DNA of 64,000 nt from Manihot esculenta (Eukaryota > Streptophyta > Magnoliopsida > Malpighiales > Euphorbiaceae), in the NCBI RefSeq assembly GCF_001659605.2, contig NC_035170.2, positions 22,893,190 through 22,957,189 on the forward strand. Reading direction: 5' to 3'. Below, piece after piece: positions 1 to 10,327 of this stretch; within the stretch, counting starts at the first letter, position 1; every line of letters starts with the position of its first letter. The notes below the pieces were generated by a model, which was given only the letters and a program-made list of their open reading frames with translations, ran no database searches and was not told the origin of the DNA. Position numbers and translations under genes: made by a program.

Positions 1-508
1 CCAAGAGGTAAGAGTAGATCCTTAGCTCATTACATGTTTTAAACAAGTTTTATGAAAGTTTATGGGGTAGAAATGCATGTTTAGGTTAATGTTGAGTTTT
101 TGGTCAATGTGTGTTGTATATGTATGTTTGATGTGTTTGTTTTGGGGTTTAGGTTAGTTTGAGACCCCTATTTGCTTATGGAAGTATGTATGCATGTTTT
201 GGAAGTGTTGGTTTTGAGTTGAATGGTTTGGGAGGCAAGTGTGCATTGAAGAGGCTGAGTTCTGCCATTTGGAAGAACTCAGGTTCGGCAGCCGAAGGGA
301 CTTTAGGCCGCCGAACCTGCCTGTAGAGGCAAGCCCTTGGCTGCCAAACCCTGCCCCCGAAAGTTGGACTTTCGGCTCTGGAAGGGAGTTTCAGCCGCCG
401 AAGGTGCCGCCGAACATGCATGAGTTTCGTCTCTGGAACCACTTTCGGCTGCCGAAAGTGCTACCGAAAGTGGCTGAGTTTCGGCTCTTGAGGGACTTTC
501 GGCCGCCG
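1..508 (+). mobile_element. Tekay-family LTR fragment, + orientation, cut at both ends
   Basis: This matches the interior of the complete + oriented solo LTR at 5891-8437. It starts at the CAAGAGGTAAG splice-donor-like motif (also at 6489) and runs into the palindrome array (TTCGGCSGCCGAA type) at about 285-510. The left end is cut by the window. At the palindrome 498-510 the similarity switches to the opposite orientation. Open frames over this stretch come from the palindromic repeats and are not genes. Confidence 0.75.
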
Positions 509-708
509 AACTTGAGGTTCGGCGGCCGAACCTGGGTTTTCCTTCAATGCTATTTTCATGCAAAAACTCATTTCCTTTTTTACTTAAAAGCATCAAATGC
601 ATCAAAACATTTTATGAAAACATATTCCTACCCTACTAGAGGTTTCCGACATCCGAGATTCCACCGGACGGTAGGAATTCTGATACCGGAGTCTAGCCGG
701 GTATTACA
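509..708 (-). mobile_element. Start of the 3' LTR of Tekay element 1 (minus)
   Basis: Read on the minus strand, the LTR begins TGTAATACCCGGC at 708, directly after a polypurine tract. Only about 200 bp of the roughly 2.2-kb LTR is present before the sequence flips into a + oriented LTR at the palindrome 498-510. The same 200 bp recurs at 12256-12455, 30750-30950, 33110-33307 and 40710-40909, which fixes family and boundary. Confidence 0.8.
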
Positions 709-722
709 TTCTCCCCCCCTTA
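709..722 (-). other. Polypurine tract of Tekay element 1
   Basis: The minus strand reads a run of A and G (TAAGGGGGGGAGAA) directly before the LTR start TGTAATACC. This is the expected place for the plus-strand primer of reverse transcription. The same tract is at 30951-30963 in Tekay element 2. Confidence 0.8.
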
Positions 723-816
723 AGAACATTCGTCCCCGAATGTTCCTCAACTAGCACATAGCAAGGCATACACCTAACATACATACAAAACACATAAAAT
801 TCACAAGGGACTAACC

Positions 817-3800
817 TCAGAAAAGATAAGGGTACTGCTGGAGCATGGACTCCCGTGTCTCCCAAGTGCATTCTTCCATATTGTGGTGGTTCCATAGGAC
901 TTTCACCATCGGAATTTCCTTATTTCTCAGCTTCCTGATCTGGGTGTCTAGGATCCGTACTGGCTGCTCAACATAGGTGAGCTCTTCTTGGATCTCCACA
1001 TCAGGCTCACTAAGAACCTTGCCCGGATCTGACACGAACTTTCTCAACATGGAAACATGGAAAACCGGATGGATTCTTTCCATTGAAGCAGGTAAATCCA
1101 GCTTGTACGACACATTCCTAATCTTTTGCAAGACTTTAAAGGGTCCGATGTATCGTGGGGCTAGTTTACCTTTCTTCCCAAAGCGAACCACTCCTTTTAT
1201 TGGAGACACCTTGAGCAATACCAGATCCCCCTCCTGAAATTCTACCTGTCTTCTGCGGATGTCTGCATAACTCTTCTGTCTGCTTGCAGCAGTCTTGATC
1301 CTTTCTCTGATTATGGGTACTACCCTGCTGGTAATCTCTACTAGCTCAGGCCCTGCTAAGGCCTTTTCTCCAACTTCTTCCCAGCAAACAGGTGATCTGC
1401 ACTTCCTCCGATACAAAGCTTCATATGGAGCCATCCCGATGCTAGCATGATGGCTGTTATTGTAGGCAAACTCCACCAAGGGTAGATGCTGCCTCCAAGA
1501 ACCGCCAAAGTCCAGCACACACATTCTAAGCATATCCTTTATGGTCTGGATGGTCCTTTCTGATTGTCCGTCCGTCTGTGGATGGAAAGCAGTGCTAAAA
1601 TCCAACCTGGTACCCATGGCATTCTGCAGACTCCGCCAAAATCTGGAGGTGAATTGGGGCCCTCTATCGGACACTATTGAAACATGAACCCCATGCAGCC
1701 TGACGATCTCATCAACATACACCTGCACCAACTTGTCCACAGAATAGCCACTCCTGACAGGGATGAAGTGAGCAGATTTGGTGAGTCTGTCCACAATCAC
1801 CCATATGGAGTCCAATCTGTTGGACGTCGCCGGTAACCCCACTACGAAGTCCATAGCTATATTCTCCCATTTCCACTCTGGAATAGGTAGCGGGTTAAGC
1901 ATTCCAGCCGGCTTCTGATGTTCTAGCTTCACCCTCGACACACTTCGCAGGCTGACACAAACTGTGCCACTTCCTTCTTCATAACTGGCCACCAATAAAC
2001 CTTCTTCAGATCTTGATACATCTTGGTGGCTCCGGGGTGAACGCTGTATCTTGCATTATGAGCCTCTCTCATAATGTCTCCTTTTAGCCCTATGTCATCT
2101 GGTACACATAGTCTGCTCCCATAGCGGAAGATCCCTTTGCTGTCGAATCTGAACTCACTATCTTTGCCTGACTGAACAGTCCTGGCAATCTTTACTAACT
2201 CTGGGTCCTCATGCTGTTTCTGAGCCACCTGCTCCAGAAACACGGGTGCCACTCTCATCTGGGCCACTAAAGCACTTGTACCAGACAACTCCAACTGTAG
2301 ACCTTCATCAATGAGCTTGTAAAACTCCTTCACCACTGGCCTCCTCTCTACCGATATGTGGGATAAACTGCCAAGTGATTTCCGGCTTAAGGCGTCTGCC
2401 ACAACATTCGCCTTACCCGGATGGTACTGAATTTTGCAATCATAGTCACTCAGCAGCTCTACCCATCTCCACTGTCTCAAATTCAAATCTCTTTGACTCA
2501 GGATGTATTGCAGGCTCTTATGATCTGTAAAGATCTCACATTTTACCCCATAGAGGTAGTGCCTCCACATCTTGAGTGCAAAGATTACTGCTGCCATCTC
2601 TAGGTCATGCGTGGGGTAATTTAACTCGTGCTTCTTCAGCTGTCTAGAAGCATAAGCAATCACCCTCTCATTCTGCATTAGCACACAGCCCAGTCCCACA
2701 CGGGACGCATCACAATAGACTGAGAAGTCTTCATTACTAGATGGCAGAGTTAACACTGGTGCTGAAGTCAACCTCTTCTTGAGCTCTTCAAAACTCTCTT
2801 CGCATTGGTCGGTCCATACAAACCTCTGATTCTTCCTGGTCAATCTGGTCAGAGGAGCTGCAATATTTGAGAAGTCCTGAACGAACCTCCTGTAGTAACC
2901 TGCCAAACCCAAGAAACTCCTGATCTCTGTCACTGAAGTGGGTCTAGGCCAGTTAGCCACAGCTTCTACCTTCTTGGGGTCCACCTCTATCCCATTCTCT
3001 GACACTACATGCCCCAAGAACGAAATGCTCCTCAGCTAGAACTCACATTTAGAGAACTTGGCATACAAGCCATGCTCCCTCAAGGTCTGTAGAACCAACC
3101 TCAGATGATGGGCATGCTCCTCTGCATTCCTGGAATACACTAAGATATCATCTATGAAGACAATAACAAAGTGATCCAGGTATTGGCTAAACACTCTGTT
3201 CATGAGATCCATGAATGCTGCAGGGGCGTTGGTTAACCCGAACGGCATTACAAGGAACTCAAAATGCCCATATCTGGTCCTGAAAGCTGTCTTTGGCACA
3301 TCATCTTCTCGGATCCTCAGCTGATGGTACCCTGATCTCAGATCTATTTTGGAGAAACAACCCGCTCCTGATAGCTGGTCGAATAGATCGTCGATCCTTG
3401 GCAATGGGTACTTATTCTTGGTAGTGACTTTGTTCAACTGCCTGTAGTCGATACAAAGTCTAAGGGATCCATCCTTCTTTCTCACAAACAAGACTGGTGC
3501 ACCCCAAGGTGAGGTGCTCGGTCGGATGAAGCCCTTTTCTACCAGCTCTTGCAACTGTTCTTTCAATTCCTTCAACTCAGCTGGAGCCATCCTGTAGGGA
3601 GGGATAGAGATCGGTCGGGTTCCAGGCATCAATTCTATCTCGAACTCTATCTCCCTAGCAGGTGGTAAACCTGGCAGTTCGTCTGGGAAGACGTCTAGAA
3701 ACTCTCTAACCACTAGCACCGAGGCGGGCTCTCTAATCTGACTGCTAAGCTCTCTCACATGAGCCAAATACCCCTGACATCCCTTCCTAAGCAGCCTACG

Positions 3801-5801
3801 AGCCTGAAGAGCTGATATCAGACCTCTAGGTGTACCCCTCCTGTCTCCCCTGAAGACAACCTCTGACCCATCCTGACCTCTGAACCTGACTACCTTGTCC
3901 CTGCAGTCCAAGGTAGCACCATGGGTAGATAACCAGTCCATCCCTAGAATGACGTCAAAATCTGTCAAGTCTAGAACCACAAGGTCGGCGGATAGGCATC
4001 TTCCCTCTACAAAGACTGGACTGCATTGGCAGACTGACTCTGCCACTGATGGATCACACTTGGGTCCACTGACCCAGAGAGGACACTCTAACCCAGAGAT
4101 CATCAACCCCAACCTCTGTACGGCTCTCGGAGCAATAAAAGAATGAGATGCACCAGGGTCCATCAAGGCATACACATATGAACAACCAATGACTAAGTTA
4201 CCTGCCACCACGGTGTTAGATGCATCTGCCTCCTGTTGAGTCATCGTGAAGATCCGTGCTGGAGCTGAGGGACCTTCACCTCTGAAACCCGCTGAAGAAG
4301 AGGCTGCCCCTCTCCCTCTACCTCTGCCACTGGCCTGAGTCGTGGCTGGAGCTGCTGGCTGCGCTACACTATCTGAAGCTGTCTGCTGGGACTGTGCCAT
4401 CGGGGCTGTTCTTGGACATTCTCGAGACATATGCCCCTCCTGACCACATCTGTAACAGGCTGCCGTCCCAAACCGACATACTCCCTTGTGTGGCTTACCA
4501 CACCTTGCACAAACTGCATTATCCGCACCAGAGCTTGAGCCACCTCCCAATCCCAGACTGGACTTAACCTTGTTCCAGAACTTGTTCTTCTTAGACTTCC
4601 TGGGACCTCTGTCCCACTTTTTACTACCTGAAGCTACTGCACTCATTGAAGAAGAGCCTGGGGTCTTAGAACCAGAAGGCTGTGCCACTGACTGCTTAAC
4701 TGTCCCCTGAATAATGGCACTGGCCTCCATTTTTCGGGTCATGTCCATAATGGCATGGAAGCTCTCCCTATCTGCTGACTGGATCAAGGAGGAATATCTG
4801 GAGTGGAGTTTCATGATATACCTCCTTGACCTTTTCTGGTCTGAGTCAAGATTTTGCCCTGCAAATGGCAACAGCTCCAAGAATCTGTCCGTGAACTCAT
4901 CAATACTCATATCATCAGTCTGCCTCAACTGTTCAAACTCTATCATCTTTAATTCCCTTGAGCTGTCAGGGAAAGCCCATCTTGCAAACTCGTTTGCAAA
5001 CTCTTCCCAAGACAAGCTGTCCACCCTCGGATTCACATAATTCTTGAACCACTCTCGTGCCTTCTTACACTCAAGTGTGAACCCGGCCATCTGAATGGCT
5101 CTACTATCATCAGCCCCAATCTCATCTGTGATCACCTTGACCCTCTCAAGATACACAAACGGGTCATCCCCTTTTTCATACTGGGGAGCACCCAACTTCA
5201 TGTAGTCGGTCATCTTGACCTTGCTCCCACTGGCTGAGCTAGGTCTAGAAGGTTGACCAACTGGGGCTGTGGGTTCTGTAGGTGGTGGAGGTGGTGCAAC
5301 ATTTTCTGAGGTAGGGTTTGCTGGATTTGGATAGTAAGGTGGGGGTGGATACATTGGGTATTGTGGGTATGGTGGATAATAAGGTGGGTATGGCATCTGT
5401 GTGGGATAAGGGCTAAAGCTATGGTACTCCGATGTGCCTCCCATCGAATATCCAGGGTTTTGTGAGAAGGGTGGGTAGTAAGGTGGCTGAACAAATCCCG
5501 AGGCCTGGGTGCCTCCTTGGGATTCTCCCATTCCTTCTTCTGACATGCTAACTCCCAGACTGCCATCCCTCCTCTGCTCTACATCCATATCATCCCCCAT
5601 GTCCTCTGACATTCCTCCCTGAACTGTTCCTCTTACTGATCTACTTCTACCCAGATCCAAAGACCTTCTAGGGTCTCTTACTGCTCTTTCCCTGCTAGAC
5701 CTGCTTGACATTGCCCTAGGCAATGCTGGAGGACGGGCGCTCGTGCCCTCATCCTCAAGTGGTACTCTAGTCAATCTTGCTGATCGACGAGTTCCTCTCA
5801 T
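817..5801 (-). pseudogene. Tekay-type Ty3/gypsy gag-pol, broken by a nonsense codon and a frameshift
   Basis: The polyprotein copies genomic RNA into DNA and integrates it. In order are a proline/tyrosine-rich N-terminus, the gag domain, a CX2CX4HX4C zinc knuckle near 4430-4470, a protease with a DPGAS active-site motif near 4155, RT with FIDDILVYS, RNase H, integrase and a C-terminal chromodomain ending at 817. The chromodomain and domain order put it in the chromovirus group, Tekay-like. Compared with the intact copy at 33352-38361, a Trp codon has become TAG at 3036-3038 (after RT) and one base is missing near 1936 (integrase zinc region). The start at 5801 (MRGTRRSAR) matches the second Met of the intact copy. 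The element is dead unless complemented. Confidence 0.92.
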
Positions 5802-5890
5802 CCTGTTTCTGAAAAACAGTACACATCACATAAACATTAGCATCATATGGTTCATGTGGGCACACATGAACCCGCATCACACATCATAGC
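5802..5890 (-). mobile_element. Tekay element 1 leader, distal part
   Basis: Untranslated leader between gag and the primer-binding site, split by the solo LTR that follows. It continues at 8443-8614. The uninterrupted version is at 38362-38599. The last five bases, 5886-5890 (ATAGC), are the left target-site duplication. Confidence 0.85.
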
Positions 5891-8437
5891 TGTAATACCC
5901 GGCTAGATTCTGGCATCGGAATCCCTACCTTCCGGCGGAATCTCCGTTGGAATCTGGAATTTCTGAAGAATGCCAAAGGCTTCTAGAGGGGTAAAATGTG
6001 TTTTCTAAAATGTTTTCACATGATTTCATGGTTTTAAATGAAAAAGAATTGAGCTTGAAAAGAAAAAGACCAAGGAGGCGTTTGCCAGGTTCGGCCGCCG
6101 AAAGTGAAGTTCGGTCGCCGAACATGGAAAGGCTTCGGGAGTGCTTTTGGCCTCCGAAAGTCTTGTTTGAACGAGCCAAGGTTCTGCCACCGAACCTCAA
6201 GTTCGGCCGCCGAACATGCATGAGTTTAGGGGGCACGTTAGGCTGCCGAAGGTCTTTGACCAGGCCACCTATAAAGGGCCCTCAGATCGGAAATGGGCGA
6301 GTTTTCTCCCCTTTCTCGAGCTCAGGTGAGTTTTTGTCCTCCCTTGGTCGTTTTCATGTTTTTCTTCATCTCTTTCATGTTTTCATGAGTTCCATGGTCA
6401 TTTTGAAGAGTTTTCAAGCTTAGATCGAAGTTTTGGGAGCTTGGATTCTCCACACCTCCGAATTAGAGATCACGCACCCCTCGATCTTCAAGAGGTAAGT
6501 GTAGATCTTTGCTTTCCTAGTGTCTTTTGAAGTTTTATGAAGGTTTTAATGGTAGAGTATGGGTAGATATGCATGTTAGGATTTATGTGGGTTTTATGCC
6601 CAATGTATGTTATGTGATGCTCATGTATGTTTATATGATGCTATGTTGAATGTTTAGGCTAGGTTATGCATGAGGGAGAGTGTATGCATGAGTGGGCAAG
6701 AGCAAGTGAGATTATGGGTTGTTTTGATGGTTTTGGCCTATGTGGGTCATAAGCTATCTATATATGTTTTGATGTTGTTTTTGGAGTTTAATCAAGCTAT
6801 TAAGCTCCTTTGTGCATGGTAACGGGTTTATGCATGTTTTGGTAAGGTTGGGTGCTTGTTTTGGGGTGTTTGGAAGGTTTGGGAGGCTTAAATGCATGAG
6901 AAGCTGAGTTCTACCCTTCTGGGAAGAACTCAGGTTCGGCCGCCGAAGGTGGTTTCGGCCGCCGAACCTGCCTTTGAACGCATGGATTGGCCGCCTAACC
7001 TTGCCCCCGAAAGTTGAGTTTTGGCTTGAAAGCAGGCTTTCAGCCGCCGAAGGAAGGATTCGGCCGCCGAAAGTGCCTGACTTTCGTCTCTGGAGTGGGA
7101 CTTTCGGCCGCCGAAGGTGCCGCCGAAAGTGCCCGAGTTTCGTCTCTGGAGGAGGGTTCGGCCGCCGAAGGTGCCGCTGAAAGTGCCCTGTCCAGCCTTT
7201 TCAAGGTTGTTTTCTATGCAAGTTTAAGTGATGTTTTAGGGGGGTTTTTGGGGAGTTGTTTATGAGTTGTTTAAAGTGTGTTGGCACCTCATTCGAGTCC
7301 ACCTGCGTAGGATCGGACCCGAGGGATCGAGGAGGCCATCAGCGTTAGCAGTTGCAGAGTCGGTCCAGCGTCTGCCAGAGGTGAGTAGAACTAACTTAAT
7401 CTTTTATTTTATGAAATCAAATGCCTAGAGCATGTTCATGCATCATGTTTATATGTAATAGGTTGATTGCACTAGTTACACGAATATGAAGCATTGCATT
7501 ATTTACTGTTGATGGAGATTGGACCAAGGACGACCCCACTAGCCCTAGAGATGTTGTGAGACCTGGCCGGGCCAGGCATACATATACAGTTGTTGTAAGA
7601 CCTGGCCGGGCCAGGCATACGAAGGTTGTGAGACTCGGCTGGGCCGGGCATACTGAGACTGGAAGGGATGTTTTGGGGTTGGGTCCAATCCGTGATATGA
7701 CTTGTTTGTGCTGTGACGCATTTCATGAAAGCATGTAATTAATGAACTGTTTTCTTTGTTTCTACTCACTGGGCTTTTTAGCTCACCCCTCTCCCCTAAC
7801 CCCAGTTTTGCAGGTCAGTGGTAGGCCAGGAAGACGTCAAGAGTAAAAGTTTTGCTTATGTAATAGTTTTAGATTAGCACTTTCAGTGTGGACATGTATT
7901 GTACATTGATATAATGTTTTGTAAGAGAATGTAATGTAAAGTTATGTTTATGGATTAGTACTGTGCTTGGCCCTGAGACTTGGTTAGTCCCTGTTTAATA
8001 CATGATGCATGTTATGCTAGATGTTGAGTTATGTTTGAACTAATCTTGTGGCATGTGTTGTGTACCACGCTATGGTAATGGATGAGGACCCTAGTGGAGG
8101 TCTTGTGTTGTGGCTTGATGCATGCACAGGTTAGGTTTGGTTCTCTGGATGTGACTCCGGCTTGATGTATGCTATGTAGACCCAGCTAGAGTTTTGATGA
8201 GGGCTCTAGTAGGGGTCCTTTTATGTTGTCAGTTATGTTGCATACAGGTTAAGCTCGGTTTATACATCATATGTTTCATTTTTTATGTTAAAGTTTTGAT
8301 CATGTATGGGATTTGTCCAGGTGATAGGAGGTATGTTTGGCTTGCTACGGGTCCCGACGGCCTTAAGCCGATCTGGATCCTAGCGCCGGTGGCGGTTCGG
8401 GCCGTTACGGTAGGGTATCGGTTTCCGGGTCGTTACA
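5891..8437 (+). mobile_element. Solo LTR of the Tekay family, 2547 bp, TSD ATAGC
   Basis: It begins TGTAATACCCGGC and ends GGGTCGTTACA, with ATAGC duplicated at 5886-5890 and 8438-8442. No internal domain is attached. The uninterrupted leader at about 38425-38440 is the empty site. Seen inside are a TATA box (CTATAAAGG, 6269-6277), donor-like CAG/GTGAG at 6325, GAG/GTAAG at 6493 and GAG/GTGAG at 7380, an acceptor-like TTTTGCAG at 7806-7813, palindrome clusters at 6085-6215 and 6930-7185, and three copies of a module with CCTGGCCGGGCCAGG at about 7557-7655. Solo LTRs usually form by recombination between the two LTRs of one element. Confidence 0.93.
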
Positions 8438-8442
8438 ATAGC

Positions 8443-8614
8443 ATATCATTAATGCACATGCATATAATCATGGCATTTCACATCATCATGCAAGACAGGA
8501 CTCCACATCCTATCCTAGTGGACATGATCTTCCTATTGTGCTTGACCTTCTATAACAGCTATGAGCCCGACACTCTAGGTCCGACCATATGAACCTGGGG
8601 CTCTGATACCATTC
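8443..8614 (-). mobile_element. Tekay element 1 leader, proximal part, with primer-binding site
   Basis: Leader continuing from 5890. It ends in TGGTATCAGAGC (minus strand, 8600-8611), complementary to the 3' end of initiator-methionine tRNA and three bases inside the LTR edge at 8615. Confidence 0.88.
8600..8611 (-). other. Primer-binding site (tRNA-iMet type)
   Basis: The minus strand reads TGGTATCAGAGC, the standard plant LTR-retrotransposon site for initiator tRNA-Met. Three bases separate it from the end of the 5' LTR. Confidence 0.88.
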
Positions 8615-8630
8615 TGTAACGACCCGAAAC
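8615..8630 (-). mobile_element. Last 16 bp of the 5' LTR of Tekay element 1
   Basis: TGTAACGACCCGAAA on + is the LTR terminus in minus orientation. Other copies continue with a segment containing ATCGGACCGC. Here the sequence jumps at once into + oriented LTR interior (CTTGCCCCCGAAGG). The 5' LTR is therefore almost completely lost. Confidence 0.8.
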
Positions 8631-10075
8631 TTGCCCCCGAAGGTGCCGCCGAAGGTTAGAGACTTTCATCTCTGGCGTGTATTTTAGCCCCCGAACCTTG
8701 CCCCCGAAAGGGTTCGGCAGTCGAAAGTAGAGATTCGGCCGCCGAAGGTGCATGAGTTTCGGCTCTGGAGAGGACATTCGGCCGCCGAACCTGCCGCCGA
8801 AAGTGTCCTGTCCAGCTTTCTTTTGCATGCTTTATATGATTGTTCTAGGATCTTTTAGGGGGTCTTTGGAGAGTTGTTTAAGAGTTGTTTATGAGTTGTT
8901 TAGGTTGTGTTTGACACCTCATTCGAGTCCATTTGTGTAGGATTGGACCCGAGAGATCGAGGAGGTCGTCAATATTAGCCGTTGCAGAGTCAGTTCAGTA
9001 CCTGCTCGAGGAGCAGAGGTGAGTGGAACTAAACTAAATGTTTTATGAGAAATGATATATATTTGTAGCATGTTTCATGCATCATGAGTTTCATGAGTAT
9101 GCAATAGGTTGATGGCATTAGAAACACGACTATGATGCATTGCATTGTTTATTGATGGTGTGGATTGGACCCAGGCGACTTCAATAGCCCATGGATCTGT
9201 TATGTCTAGGTAAGACCTGTGTGAGCTCCACAGGAGGGGCCGGGCGCTAGTACATGTAGTGACGAGCTCCGTAGGGGGCCATGCACCGACAGAGGGAGTT
9301 TTGGGGTCATGTCTAAATCCGAGATGTGAAATGTTTGTGCAGTGACGCATTTCATGAAGGCATGTAAGGAATAAACTGTTTTCATTGTTCCAACTCACTG
9401 GGCTTTAGTAGCTCATCCTTTTCCCTTAACCCCAGGTTTGCAGGGCCAGAGGTAGCCAGGGGAGATCAGAAGCAACAGGGAGTCAGTTATGGTATTGCTT
9501 GTGTTAATAGAGTAGTGGACATGATGTAAATTAAAGAGATATCTGTCCAATGATGTAATAGATAGTAAGTTAGTGTGTTTATGGTTTAGTATGTGCTTTG
9601 CCTAGTGTATGTTTAATCCCTGCTGTATGCATGTATCCTGTTTTACGTTTCTTGATGAGAAATGTGTCAAACTAGGCTTAACATATAATGTGTTTAGAAA
9701 ACTCCAGTGATTAGGGAAGAAAGGGTTGCAATCCCTTGACCCAAAGCGGAAACCAAGACTAACTGGTGATATGCTGACCCTAAGAGAGTGGGTTCTAAAT
9801 TTTCAGACATAGGGCATGGAGGTTGAGCTTGGTAATGGATCGCTGGTGTAGGCCCTGGGGGCTGTTTCAGACTGATATGTCTGAGTGTTTTAAGGTTAAG
9901 CCTGGTGGGTTTACAGTAAAAGTTTGACAAGCTCGTGGTCTAGTTGGATCATGTATGGGACATTTGGAGTTCAGGTTAGGCTTGCTACGGGTCCTGGCGG
10001 CCTTAAGCCGATCTGGATCCTAGCGCCGAGCAGTTTGGACCGTTACAGAGGGGTACCGGTTTCCGGACTGTTACA
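8631..10075 (+). mobile_element. 3' part of a Tekay-family LTR, + orientation
   Basis: It starts within the palindrome array and runs to an LTR end (GGACTGTTACA at 10075). It parallels 7000-8437 of the solo LTR with clear divergence. It may be the other half of the LTR at 1-508 into which 509-8630 was placed. It is followed by GAGGA, a possible target-site duplication whose partner would lie left of the window. Confidence 0.75.
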
Positions 10076-10327
10076 GAGGACCCCAGCAGTGAGACAGCTG
10101 CTTCAGTGTCTTGTCAGAGCTAGCCTGAGGTGAGTAGAATGACTCTTTATATTTCAAAGCAAATATTGAAAGTTTTAGCATGATTCACGCATCATGAATG
10201 CCATGAGATATATTAGGTTGTTTGCATTAGAATTCACGAATATGTTGCATTGCATATTATGTTGTTGTTATGGATGAGCATTGAATGATCCATTAGCCCT
10301 CGTACGGTATGGAAGTCCAGGAAGACC
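10076..10327 (+). mobile_element. Tekay-family LTR 3' part, first segment
   Basis: It starts at GAGGACCCCAG in the middle of the LTR consensus and resembles 16144-16400. It is interrupted at 10327 by a solo LTR and resumes at 12461. TSD AGACC occupies 10323-10327. Confidence 0.8.

Noticed and set aside
239..754. Open frames over the palindrome arrays (also near 5998-6423, 7014-7265, 11325-11708, 30392-31002, 39912-40928)
   Set aside because: They repeat the same words in several frames because the palindromes lack stop codons. They lie in LTRs and have no family similarity.
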